DNA from: Tumebacillus lacus
GTDB taxonomy: Bacteria; Bacillota; Bacilli; Tumebacillales; Tumebacillaceae
Direction: 5' to 3'
DNA length: 64,000 nt
NCBI RefSeq assembly: GCF_026410385.1
Contig: NZ_JAPMLT010000003.1
Location: forward strand, 1 to 64,000
Positions within the stretch are counted from its first letter, which is position 1, and each line of letters begins with the position of its first letter. A program made the translations under genes and the position numbers. This document shows positions 33,907 to 41,962 of this stretch, piece after piece. The notes under the pieces were generated by a model. The model searched no databases. It worked only from the letters and a program-made list of their open reading frames with translations, and had not been told where the DNA came from.

Positions 33907-34899
33907 CTACGAACAGGTCACCATTTCCTTGACCACGCGGTACTGCACGATGCCCGACTGATCATCCTCAACGGCGAGCACACCTTCCTCCACCAGCCAA
34001 TCGAGGTGGCCGAGCGTCTCCGAGACGATCAGCGACAACTGGTTGCGGTGGTGAGGAAACATCGCCAGACACAGCCGCGCCCCGGTCGTACGCCCCTCGC
34101 GCACCATCTCCACGATCCGGGCAGCCCGGCGCTCTTGATCGCGCAGTCGCTTTTCGATCAACTCGCGATGCCCCGTCACCGGCTCGCCGTGCCCCGTGTA
34201 GCCGATGTGCCAGTCGATGGCCGCCACCTTTCTCAGCGCTTCCCGATACAGCACCAGCGTGCGCGGACGCGGTTGACTGATGTCTGCCGGCGGCTCGATC
34301 ATCGCGTTGGACGAGATGTGCTTGATCACGTGATCGCCAAGGATCATCACCCCGTCCTCCGCCCGGTACAGCGACAGATGGTCCATCGAATGACCGGGCG
34401 TATAGAGCACTTCCCACGCCTCGTGCCCCGGCACCCGGTCGCCCTCGGCCAGCATCACATCGACATGACCTTGTCCCATGTAGTCTTGGTAGTCGGCGAG
34501 TTGCTCATACGCGAGCAGGCCGTCCTCGTCTGACAGACCAAACGAGCGGTACAGATCGAGGAAAAATGTTTTGCGCTCCGCTTCCACCGCTTGATTTTTT
34601 TGGATCAGCCGCTCCGTGCCGGGATGAGCAAACACTTTCGCGCCGCACTGCTTTACGAGCCGCTCCACCAGCCCGCTGTGATCGACATGAAAATGGGTCA
34701 GCAGGATCTGATCGATGTCTCCCACAGTCAGCCCGATCTCCGCCAATCCCGCACTCAGCGCAGCCTCCGCTTCTGGCGTCTGCGGGCCCGTATCGACCAG
34801 CGTCACCGTCTCGCCGTCCTGCAGCACATACACATTCACATCGCCCACCAGCCACGGCGTCGGGATCGCGATCCCGTGCACGCCTTTCGTCGCTGTCAT
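33907..34899 (-). CDS. MBL-fold metallo-hydrolase with C-terminal winged helix
   Basis: This 330-residue metallo-beta-lactamase-fold protein has the zinc motif THFHVDHSG (His69, His71, Asp73, His74), TPGHSMDHLSLY, and ILGDHVIKH. The region after about residue 240 (GYTGHGEPV..., SETLGHLDWLVEEGVLAVE) is the small winged-helix tail seen in the YflN-like branch. AAGGAG lies 8 bases before the ATG at 34899; the 44-codon extension crosses the operator and a promoter-like region, so it is excluded. A small membrane-peptide gene lies 91 bp upstream on the same strand. Confidence 0.9.
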   Translation of the reverse strand: MTATKGVHGIAIPTPWLVGDVNVYVLQDGETVTLVDTGPQTPEAEAALSAGLAEIGLTVGDIDQILLTHFHVDHSGLVERLVKQCGAKVFAHPGTERLIQKNQAVEAERKTFFLDLYRSFGLSDEDGLLAYEQLADYQDYMGQGHVDVMLAEGDRVPGHEAWEVLYTPGHSMDHLSLYRAEDGVMILGDHVIKHISSNAMIEPPADISQPRPRTLVLYREALRKVAAIDWHIGYTGHGEPVTGHRELIEKRLRDQERRAARIVEMVREGRTTGARLCLAMFPHHRNQLSLIVSETLGHLDWLVEEGVLAVEDDQSGIVQYRVVKEMVTCS

Positions 34900-34932
34900 C
34901 TGCCACACTCCTTCCACGTTGCCGCGTATTTG

Positions 34933-34946
34933 ACCGAACAGTCGGT
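34933..34946. promoter_or_regulatory. TetR-type operator candidate
   Basis: ACCGAACAGTCGGT has 5-bp inverted arms (ACCGA/TCGGT) flanked by TATA on one side, 34 bp upstream of the MBL hydrolase start. The form TATACCGAC...TCGGT is like operators of TetR-family repressors. No TetR gene lies in the window. Confidence 0.45.
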
Positions 34947-34990
34947 ATATACATTCATCGTATGCCATTTCCATGAAAATGAAAAGACCC

Positions 34991-35146
34991 CTAGCGTTTG
35001 CCGGGGCCGTTGTTTTCCGCAAGATTGGCACTCATCATCATCGTCATCACCATGCGCCAGACAGAGACTTTTGTGTATCCGGACTGCCGGGACACCAGCG
35101 CCACGAACACGATCACCAAGGCGAGCACGAGAAACAGGATTTTCAC
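34991..35146 (-). CDS. 51-residue single-span membrane peptide
   Basis: This small gene is below usual ORF length cut-offs. A GTG start at 35146 is preceded by GGGAGGTGAG at good spacing. The product begins with a hydrophobic helix (KILFLVLALVIVFVALVS), followed by a short polar tail rich in Met and ending GPGKR. Its TAG lies at 34991. Coding is supported by the strong ribosome site and a textbook membrane helix. Function is unknown. It precedes the MBL hydrolase on the same strand. Confidence 0.6.
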   Translation of the reverse strand: MKILFLVLALVIVFVALVSRQSGYTKVSVWRMVMTMMMSANLAENNGPGKR

Positions 35147-35232
35147 AAACCTCACCTCCCGCCGTTAGAATCCCCCGCTTTTGTAAAGCCTAGACGTTGT
35201 GGGTTGACGGCTTTTTTCAGGAGGTGAAGGCG

Positions 35233-35403
35233 TTGAACAGCGAAGAGATCAGCGCGATGGGTATCAAGGAAATTCAACAACTGGCCAAACGCCTGCGCAT
35301 CCACCCTTCCTACAAAGTCGGGGGACTGCGCGTCCGCAAAAACAAGGCGGAACTGGTCCGTGACATCCGCAAGTCCCTGAACGGCGGCGAACCAAACGAA
35401 TAA
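35233..35403 (+). CDS. small Rho-N/SAP-like domain protein
   Basis: This 56-residue protein has the helix-extended loop-helix of Rho N-terminal/SAP motifs (GIKEIQQLAKRLRI, then KNKAELVRDI). This suggests nucleic-acid binding. AGGAGG lies 8 bases before the TTG at 35233; the GTG three codons earlier falls inside the ribosome site. It is divergent from the 51-residue membrane peptide. The coding call is good, the function only suggestive. Confidence 0.7.
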   Translation: MNSEEISAMGIKEIQQLAKRLRIHPSYKVGGLRVRKNKAELVRDIRKSLNGGEPNE

Positions 35404-35423
35404 GAGCCCGATTATCACCCGGC

Positions 35424-35473
35424 GACGACCCGAGCGCATATCCAAACGCAGCGGGTCGTCCAACACGATGTTG
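35424..35473. other. two adjacent hairpins without a U-tract
   Basis: GACGACCCG (35424-35432) pairs perfectly with CGGGTCGTC (35452-35460), followed at once by CAACA/TGTTG (35461-35473). No U-run follows on either strand, so it is not a standard terminator. It lies between the Rho-N-like and rhodanese genes. Confidence 0.5.
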
Positions 35474-35562
35474 CGTAACAAATGTAGTTCAATTCACATA
35501 TTCTAAGTGCTGAGTCGTTTAAGATAGAGAGCAACAGCTATGTCTGACAAGGAGGTTTCCGC

Positions 35563-35886
35563 ATGTCCGCCACCGTCTACCGCCACGTGGCAACCATCAC
35601 CGCTTCCGACCTCAAGCATCGGATCGCGCAAGGCGACCTGCCCGTAATCGTCGATGTCCGTGAACAGGAGGAGATCGACGAAGGGAAGATCCCGCAAGCA
35701 CGGCACATTGCGCTCTGGGAGCTCACCTCGCGGATCGACGAACTCGATCCGGCTGCTGAGACCGTTCTCGTCTGCCGCAGCGGCCGCCGCTCGCTGGCCG
35801 CCTGTAAAGTGATGATCCTCGCGGGATTTGAAAATGTAAAAAACATGGAAAACGGCATGCTCGCTTGGACGGGAGCCCTCGCGTAG
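35563..35886 (+). CDS. rhodanese-domain protein
   Basis: This 107-residue single rhodanese domain probably handles sulfane sulfur in the cytoplasm. VIVDVREQEEIDEGKIPQA is the conserved N-terminal part, and LVCRSGRRSLAA holds the active-site Cys in the six-residue loop. AAGGAGG lies 8 bases before the ATG. It stands alone. Confidence 0.92.
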   Translation: MSATVYRHVATITASDLKHRIAQGDLPVIVDVREQEEIDEGKIPQARHIALWELTSRIDELDPAAETVLVCRSGRRSLAACKVMILAGFENVKNMENGMLAWTGALA

Positions 35887-35912
35887 AGGGCACCGTCCTT
35901 TTTCCTGCTTTT

Positions 35913-36116
35913 TTATAGTTGTACCTCGTACCCCCCGGCCTCCGCAGCGACCAGCCGTTTGGTCTGCACCAACGCCTGCCGCTGTTCCTCCGACAGCCCC
36001 GCTGCGATCAGATCCGCTTCCGTCACGGTCGCTCCGATCTTTTGATGCAGCCGAATCAACGTCCGCAGCACATGCGGCGTGATAATGTCGATCAACTCCT
36101 GCCTCGAAAAACGCAT
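35913..36116 (-). CDS. small hypothetical protein
   Basis: A 67-residue soluble, mostly helical protein (RFSRQELIDIITPHVLRTL..., EEQRQALVQTKRLVAAE). The start has AAAGGAGGG 7 bases upstream of the ATG at 36116. I recognise no family. It is convergent with the rhodanese gene and divergent from the acyl-CoA synthetase gene. Confidence 0.65.
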   Translation of the reverse strand: MRFSRQELIDIITPHVLRTLIRLHQKIGATVTEADLIAAGLSEEQRQALVQTKRLVAAEAGGYEVQL

Positions 36117-36227
36117 CCGCTTTCCCTCCTTTGCTTCTTTCATCATAACCAAAAACCCGGCATCGGGACATTCCCCCAACACGTACTCATAAAATACAAA
36201 CTTTTCGGAAAAGGGGGTCCTGCCACG

Positions 36228-38027
36228 ATGCAAAACCTGATCGGCCTGCTCCATGCGGCGGTGGAACGCCACGGCGAGCGCGACGCCTTGATGTGGAAAA
36301 GCGAAGGACACTACCGCAAGATGACTTACGACGGGCTCTGGCAACGCGTTCAATCTTTCGCCTATGGCCTGCAAGCCCAAGGCGTTGCCCACGGCACCAA
36401 AGTGGCGATCTTGTCAAACAACCGCCCGGAATGGTTGATCGCCGACTTCGCGGTGCTCTCCCTCGGCGCGGTGTCCGTTCCCGTGTATCCGACGCTCACC
36501 GCCCCGCAGATCGGCTTTATTCTGCAAAACGCCGATGTCGAACTCGTGATCGCCGAAAACGTCGAGTTGGTCGAAAAAGCGTTTGCCGCCGCCTCCGACA
36601 CCGTGCGGCTGATCGTGCACATCGACCGTTTGGAAGCGCTGCCGGAACAGACCGGACCGGCTCTGCTCCCCTTCGACGCCCTCGTGCGCGACGGACTCGA
36701 ATGCTTGGAAGCAGACGGTCCGCTGACCGCTTGGGAACAGGTGGACAAATCGGACCTCGCCACCATCGTGCACACCTCCGGCACCACCGGCAACCCCAAA
36801 GGCGTGATGCTCTCTCACGAAAACCTGCGCACAAACGCCGAGTCGGTGCTGTTGTACGTCCCGGTCCGCCCGGAGGACCGCTCACTCTCTTACCTGCCGC
36901 TCTCCCACATCTTCGAGCGCACCTGCGGCCAGTTTGCGTTTCTCTCCACCGGTGCCTGCATGGCGTTTGCCGAGAACCTGAACACGATCCCGGAAAATCT
37001 GCTCGAAGTCACGCCGACCCTGATGACCTCCGTCCCCCGTCTGTTTGAAAAAATCTACGACGGCGTCCAGAAAAACATCGCCGCCTCCTCCAAAGTGAAA
37101 CAATGGCTGTTCCGCACCGCCCTGAAGATCGGCAAACGCCACACCGCCGACCCGACACCGCTGACCCAATTTCTCTATCCGTTGTTCGACCGGCTCGTCT
37201 TTGAAAAGATCCGGGCCAAAACGGGCGGCCGCCTGCGTCTGCTCGTCAGCGGCGGCGGCTCGCTCTCACCGTATATCGCCGAGTTTTTCCGTGCGGTCGG
37301 ACTGCCGGTCTGCGAAGGCTACGGGCTGACCGAATCGGCGCCCATCGTCTCGACCAACCCAGTGCCGGACATCCGCATCGGCACCGTCGGCCGCCCGCTC
37401 AAAGGCATCCAAGTGCGCATCGCCGACGACGGCGAAGTGCTGGTCAAAGGTCCCAACGTGATGATCGGCTACTACAAAAACCCGCAGGCCACCGCCGACT
37501 CGTTCAACGACGACGGCTGGCTGTGCACCGGCGACATCGGCCGATTCGAAGACGGCTATCTGAAGATCGTCGAGCGCAAGAAAAACATCCTCGTCCTCGC
37601 CACCGGCAAAAACGTCGCTCCCTTCCCCGTCGAATCGGCCCTCTCCCGCAGCCCGTTCCTCTCGCAGGCCGTGCTGTTTGGCGACAAGCGCAAATACGTC
37701 ACCGCCCTGCTCGTCCCCGATTTCCAAGTCCTGTCCGAGTGGGCGGCCGAACAGGATCTCGCTCTGCCGCTCCCCGATCTGCTCGCCGATGAGCGCGTGC
37801 AAGACCTCTACGCACGGGAGATCGACAAGCGGCTGCAGGACTTTGCCTCGTTTGAGCGTCCGAAAAAATTTACCCTGCTCCCACGCGAGCTGACCCTTGA
37901 AGACGGCGAGTTGACCGCGACCTTGAAAGTCCGCACCCACGTGCTCGAAAAACAGTTCGCTTCGGAAATCGAAGACATGTACCGCGAGCGGGAAGAAATT
38001 GCGGCAGACACCGCCCGTTCTCTGTAG
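36228..38027 (+). CDS. long-chain acyl-CoA synthetase (AMP-forming)
   Basis: This 599-residue ANL-superfamily enzyme activates fatty acids to acyl-CoA through an acyl-adenylate. It has IVHTSGTTGNPKGVMLSHENL (P-loop), YLPLSHIFERT, GYGLTESAPIVS, and WLCTGDIGRFEDGYLKIVERKKNILVLATGKNV. Length and motifs fit the FadD15-like class. GGGGG sits 10 bases before the ATG at 36228; the 103 codons of open frame upstream are antisense to the 67-residue gene and not used. A MFS gene follows after 51 bp. Confidence 0.93.
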   Translation: MQNLIGLLHAAVERHGERDALMWKSEGHYRKMTYDGLWQRVQSFAYGLQAQGVAHGTKVAILSNNRPEWLIADFAVLSLGAVSVPVYPTLTAPQIGFILQNADVELVIAENVELVEKAFAAASDTVRLIVHIDRLEALPEQTGPALLPFDALVRDGLECLEADGPLTAWEQVDKSDLATIVHTSGTTGNPKGVMLSHENLRTNAESVLLYVPVRPEDRSLSYLPLSHIFERTCGQFAFLSTGACMAFAENLNTIPENLLEVTPTLMTSVPRLFEKIYDGVQKNIAASSKVKQWLFRTALKIGKRHTADPTPLTQFLYPLFDRLVFEKIRAKTGGRLRLLVSGGGSLSPYIAEFFRAVGLPVCEGYGLTESAPIVSTNPVPDIRIGTVGRPLKGIQVRIADDGEVLVKGPNVMIGYYKNPQATADSFNDDGWLCTGDIGRFEDGYLKIVERKKNILVLATGKNVAPFPVESALSRSPFLSQAVLFGDKRKYVTALLVPDFQVLSEWAAEQDLALPLPDLLADERVQDLYAREIDKRLQDFASFERPKKFTLLPRELTLEDGELTATLKVRTHVLEKQFASEIEDMYREREEIAADTARSL

Positions 38028-38030
38028 TAT

Positions 38031-38062
38031 AATGAGTAAAATTCAGCTCATTGTAATTTTTT
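38031..38062 (+). terminator. weak intrinsic terminator candidate
   Basis: AATGAG pairs with CTCATT, followed by TGTAATTTTTT. The A/T-rich 6-bp stem is weak and read-through into the MFS gene is likely. A TATAAT at 38028-38033 could instead be the -10 of that gene. Confidence 0.35.
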
Positions 38063-38078
38063 AGGAGGATTTCCTTTC

Positions 38079-39305
38079 ATGCGGAACTACCTGCTGTCGC
38101 TGCTCCGCCTGCCGCCCGCCGTGCATTTCTATCTGTTTTCGGAAATGCTGTTCGGCATCGGCGTCGGAGCGGCCGTCATCTTAAATTTCCACTACTTGGA
38201 GCTGGGCTTTGACACCAAAGTGATCGGCTTGGCGCAAGCGTGCTACTCGGTCGCCGTCGCCGTCTTTTCCTACCCGGCGGGGATTCTCACCGACCGGCTG
38301 GGGTCCAAATTTGCGATGTTGCTCGGTTCTGCCATCGTCACGCTCTCCTATGCCGCCATCGCATTTGTTACCACACCCGCAATGCTCTATCTGGTGCAGA
38401 TCGTCCTTGGCATCGGCTTTGCGTTCGTCATCGCCTGCGAGTTTCCTTACATCATGAGCCTGTGCGAACGCGAGGAAGACGAGACCACCGCCTACAACAT
38501 GCTGATCGCTGCCTTCACCTTGATGATGAGCGTCGGTTACATCCTCGGCACCAAACTCCCGACCTGGCTGCCGGAGGGACAGACCGCCTATCAGACGACG
38601 ATCTTTTTCATCGCATTCAGCTTCCTGATCATGTTGATCCTTCGCGTGTTCCTCCCGGCCAAGAGTCGACGCAAACAAGAGGAGCACGCCCGACAGACCG
38701 AAGTCAAACGCCCGTCGTGGCTGGCCGTCCCGAGTCGCCAAGTCCTCGTCTACGTCCTGTACGCGACGGCGGCCGGCTCCCTGTTCTCTCTGCTGGGGCC
38801 GTTTGAAAATGTCATCCTGCGCGAACGCTTTTCCTTGAGCGATGACATCGTCGGCTATCTGTTTGCTCTGAACTCGTTCCTCCTCTTCCTGACCACCTTC
38901 TTCACACCCTTTATCATGACCTCGCCAAAGCGGCGTCTGATCTTGTACACGGCGTTCGCGCTCCAGCTCCTGTTCATGCTGATGCTGGGCACCATCGGCG
39001 CGATCTGGCTGTTCTCACTGGTGTTTATCGGCAAAGGGACGGTCGGCGTGCTGATCAATTCCTTCATCGACGCTTCGATGATGAAAGCCACACCCGATGC
39101 CGAGCGCGGCCTGCACTCCGGCCTGCGCAACCTCTCGCGCTTTATCATCGGAGCCGGCGTCAACTCCATCGGCGGCTTCCTGCTCGCCAGCGGCGACTAC
39201 CGCTCGATCTATTACGTCGCCTTCGTGATCGTCGCGGCTCAAGTGCTGATCTATCTGACGCTCGTGCGCGGTCATCTGCGGCAGGATCTGCAAGAGTCCT
39301 TTTGA
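38079..39305 (+). CDS. MFS transporter
   Basis: This 408-residue, 12-segment major facilitator protein has a GILTDRLGSK loop 2-3 motif (family GxxxDRxGxR/K), a charged central loop (KSRRKQEEHARQTE), and the second-half repeat. Substrate unknown; drug or metabolite efflux is common for this size. AGGAGG lies 10 bases before the ATG. Confidence 0.9.
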   Translation: MRNYLLSLLRLPPAVHFYLFSEMLFGIGVGAAVILNFHYLELGFDTKVIGLAQACYSVAVAVFSYPAGILTDRLGSKFAMLLGSAIVTLSYAAIAFVTTPAMLYLVQIVLGIGFAFVIACEFPYIMSLCEREEDETTAYNMLIAAFTLMMSVGYILGTKLPTWLPEGQTAYQTTIFFIAFSFLIMLILRVFLPAKSRRKQEEHARQTEVKRPSWLAVPSRQVLVYVLYATAAGSLFSLLGPFENVILRERFSLSDDIVGYLFALNSFLLFLTTFFTPFIMTSPKRRLILYTAFALQLLFMLMLGTIGAIWLFSLVFIGKGTVGVLINSFIDASMMKATPDAERGLHSGLRNLSRFIIGAGVNSIGGFLLASGDYRSIYYVAFVIVAAQVLIYLTLVRGHLRQDLQESF

Positions 39306-39308
39306 ACG

Positions 39309-39353
39309 AAAAAGACCGGACGGCTCTCCTTTCTGAGATGTCCGGTCTTTTTG
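39309..39353. terminator. intrinsic terminator of the MFS gene
   Basis: AAAGACCGGA pairs with TCCGGTCTTT around a 20-base loop, with TTTTTG on the right. Confidence 0.85.
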
Positions 39354-39474
39354 CTTTCCTTGTCAACCTCCTCAGATGAGAAAAATTTTCAACAAAATGT
39401 GCAATCGGTCTCATCCGGCCCGGCCCGTCAGGTATACTATAGGTAGACTAACAAACTGTCAAAGGAGTGATGAA

Positions 39475-40368
39475 ATGGAACAAACGATAGTCCAGCCGAA
39501 CCCTCCGACCCAGCACGGCAAAACGTCGCTCGCCAAAGTGTTGAAACGGATCTTATTCATTACGCTCGGGGCCTTGCTCGTCTCGGTCGGCTTGGAGATC
39601 TTTTTGATTCCCAACCACATTATCGACGGGGGCATCGTCGGCATCTCGATTATCCTGTCGTACCTTACCGAGTGGCAGATCGGCCTTTTCCTCTTCGTGT
39701 TAAACCTTCCGTTTGTGTTGCTTGGATACAAACAGATCGGGAAAACGTTCGCCCTCTCCACCCTGCTCGGCATCACCGTCATGTCGATCGCCACCAACTT
39801 TCTGCACCCGGTCCCGAGCCTGACCCAAGACGCGCTGCTTGCCACCGTCTTTGGCGGCATCATCCTCGGCATCGGCGTCGGTCTGGTCATTCGCTACGGC
39901 GGGTCGCTGGACGGCACGGAGATCGTCGCGATCTTGATCAATAAAAAGACGCCTTTCTCCGTCGGGGAAGTCGTCATGATCGGCAACATCTTCATCCTCG
40001 GCTCGGCCGGCTTTGTATTTGGCTGGGATCGGGCCATGTACTCCTTGATGGCCTACTACATCGCGTTCAAGATGATCGACCTGACCATCGACGGCTTTGA
40101 AGAGTCCAAGTCGGTCTGGATCATCTCTGACAAGCACCGCGAGATCGGCGACGTGATCAACGCGCGCCTCGGCCGCAGTGTCACCTACTTGAACGGCGAA
40201 GGCGGCTATTCAGGCGACGAGAAAAAGGTCGTCTTTTGCGTCGTCACCCGTCTGGAAGAAGCCAAGCTCAAACTGATCGTCGAAGAGATCGACACCGACG
40301 CGTTCCTCGCCGTCGGCACGATCGCCGAAGTCAGGGGCGGACGCTTCAAAAAGAAGAGCATCCACTAA
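39475..40368 (+). CDS. YitT-family membrane protein
   Basis: This 297-residue protein has the DUF161 membrane domain (five to six segments, IFLIPNHIIDGGIVGISIIL, RYGGSLDGTEIVAILI) and a C-terminal cytoplasmic DUF2179 domain (VWIISDKHREIGDVINARLGR..., VVTRLEEAKLKLIVEEID). The transported substrate or ligand of the family is unknown. AAAGGAG is 8 bases before the ATG at 39475. Its stop overlaps the next start (TAATG). Confidence 0.93.
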   Translation: MEQTIVQPNPPTQHGKTSLAKVLKRILFITLGALLVSVGLEIFLIPNHIIDGGIVGISIILSYLTEWQIGLFLFVLNLPFVLLGYKQIGKTFALSTLLGITVMSIATNFLHPVPSLTQDALLATVFGGIILGIGVGLVIRYGGSLDGTEIVAILINKKTPFSVGEVVMIGNIFILGSAGFVFGWDRAMYSLMAYYIAFKMIDLTIDGFEESKSVWIISDKHREIGDVINARLGRSVTYLNGEGGYSGDEKKVVFCVVTRLEEAKLKLIVEEIDTDAFLAVGTIAEVRGGRFKKKSIH

Positions 40369-40586
40369 TGGCGCTCAAACCCTGCCCCGTGTGCAAGGGC
40401 ACAGGCAAACTGCACACCGCGCTCCCCGTCCCCTCCGTCGTCATCTGTCTCACATGCAAAGGCACGGGGAAGGTGGAACGAAACGTCGTCCAAAGCAAGC
40501 GCAAAGTCCCGTTCCTCCTCCAGATCTGGAAGGGGATCGCCGAACGAAAACAAAAACAGCAACCGCGTGAACCGGACAACGAATAA
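40368..40586 (+). CDS. small zinc-ribbon protein with two CxxCxGxG motifs
   Basis: This 72-residue protein has CPVCKGTG near the N-terminus and CLTCKGTG about 25 residues later, the paired CxxCxGxG knuckles of the DnaJ zinc domain and of anti-TRAP. A basic C-terminal tail follows (KQKQQPREPD). It should bind one zinc ion and perhaps a peptide or RNA. Its ATG overlaps the stop of the YitT gene and no separate ribosome site is seen, so it is translated by coupling. Confidence 0.8.
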   Translation: MALKPCPVCKGTGKLHTALPVPSVVICLTCKGTGKVERNVVQSKRKVPFLLQIWKGIAERKQKQQPREPDNE

Positions 40587-40628
40587 AAAAGGAGCCGCCT
40601 GCGAACGATGCAGGCGGCTCTTTTTTTG
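40585..40628. terminator. bidirectional intrinsic terminator
   Basis: GAGCCGCCTGC pairs with GCAGGCGGCTC around GAACGAT, with seven T on the right and six A on the left. It serves the YitT pair and the convergent ATP-grasp gene. Confidence 0.92.
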
Positions 40629-40640
40629 AATGTTGCGGAC

Positions 40641-41840
40641 TTACGCCTTCGAATGCTCGACTTCCTCTTCCCACTCCACAGCCGAGAGAAACCAATCATT
40701 CAGCTGCATCAGCCGCGCTTCCACGGTCTCTTCCGTCGGGCCCTTGACGATAAACGTCGCGAGGTTGGCGACCGTGTTGGTCGGTTTATCCAGTTGCACG
40801 CCCGGTTTGACACCCGGCGTGTAGTCGACGACCCAGTCGAACGGGATCTCAGCCGGGAGCGCGCGCACCACGCCCGGACGGGACGGCACGACGAGGTAGC
40901 CGCCCAGTTCTGCCGGGACCGGCTGCACGACTTTGTCGTTCAGACCGCAGGCGAGGCGCGTCCACGTGCGGTTTTGGTGAAGGCCGTACACGTGCTGGAT
41001 CGTATCGACGACGCGGGCCCCGCCGGAGCGAGACGCGATCTCGCAGAGCAGGATGCGGTCATCCGGCGTCAGGAAAAACTCCGCATGGAAGGAGATCAAC
41101 GGCGTTTCCGGCAGCGCACGGATCGTTTCGATGGCCTTTTCACGCATCCGCACAAACAGCGGGCTGTCCGGGTCGAGCGTCAACGAACCGCGGCTGAGGC
41201 CTTGCTGCCACGCGAGGCAGCCGTTCAAGTAGCGGGACACGGAGGCAAACAGCAGCTCACCGTCTTTGTAGATGCCGTCGACGTGGTACATGTCGCCTTC
41301 GACGAACGTCTCTACCATCATGTTGACCAGCGGACCCTTTTTCAGGAACTCCAGCATCTGCGCTTCATCATGAATGACCTGCGTGTTGACCGCACCGCCG
41401 CCGTCGACCGGCTTGATCACCACCGGGTACCCGTGCTGCTCGACAAAGAGACGCAGGTCGAGCGACGTCTCAATGCGGTGAAACTTCGCCACTTCCATCC
41501 CGGCTTTGACAGCGTGCTCTTTCATCACGACTTTGTCGCGGTAGGCGATCGCCGATGCCAAGCTCTGCCCTTGCACGCCGATGGCGTCGCGCAGGTGCCC
41601 CATGCGAATAACGTCATACTCCGACGTGCCAAAGACGGCTGTAAACGGCGTCTCCCGATGTTGATCCAACGCGTTCCACAACACATCCGCTGTATCGAAA
41701 GACTGGATTCTCACCAGTTTGTGATAAAACTCCGGGTGCTGCATGTCGTCCGTCGTGAACAGCACGATCTCATCGTTCAGATCGGCCAGCCACTCATGGA
41801 ACGGAAGTCCTGACCATCGACCCATTAACAAAACGGCCAT
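40641..41840 (-). CDS. stand-alone ATP-grasp ligase
   Basis: This 399-residue ATP-grasp enzyme joins a carboxylate to an amine or similar nucleophile. DKVVMKEHAVKAGMEVAKFH lies at the start of the grasp domain, HGYPVVIKPVDGGGAVNTQVI is the ATP-lysine and glycine loop, ETFVEGDMYHVDGIYKDG follows, and EFFLTPDDRILLCEIASRSGGA carries the metal-binding Glu/Asn-like site. Related stand-alone enzymes make dipeptides or natural-product amides. No partner biosynthetic genes are adjacent, so the substrate is open. GAGAGGGG precedes the ATG. Confidence 0.85.
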   Translation of the reverse strand: MAVLLMGRWSGLPFHEWLADLNDEIVLFTTDDMQHPEFYHKLVRIQSFDTADVLWNALDQHRETPFTAVFGTSEYDVIRMGHLRDAIGVQGQSLASAIAYRDKVVMKEHAVKAGMEVAKFHRIETSLDLRLFVEQHGYPVVIKPVDGGGAVNTQVIHDEAQMLEFLKKGPLVNMMVETFVEGDMYHVDGIYKDGELLFASVSRYLNGCLAWQQGLSRGSLTLDPDSPLFVRMREKAIETIRALPETPLISFHAEFFLTPDDRILLCEIASRSGGARVVDTIQHVYGLHQNRTWTRLACGLNDKVVQPVPAELGGYLVVPSRPGVVRALPAEIPFDWVVDYTPGVKPGVQLDKPTNTVANLATFIVKGPTEETVEARLMQLNDWFLSAVEWEEEVEHSKA

Positions 41841-41918
41841 TTGAATGCCCCTCTCTTTGTCTCATACAAATATATTCAATGTTTTCTATAAACTCTGTCG
41901 ATTCCCTCCCTGCTCGGT

Positions 41919-41953
41919 AAAAAAACCGCCTGCCCATGCCGGGCAGACGGTCA
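41919..41953 (-). terminator. intrinsic terminator of the pepF operon
   Basis: ACCGCCTGCCC pairs with GGGCAGACGGT (one mismatch), and a U-tract follows on the reverse strand. Confidence 0.8.
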
Positions 41954-41962
41954 AATTGTGGC

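Noticed and set aside
35147-35232. Promoter boxes between the divergent 51-residue and 56-residue genes
   Set aside because: Several TTGAC-like and TACAAA-like hexamers exist, but none pairs well at 16-18 bp.
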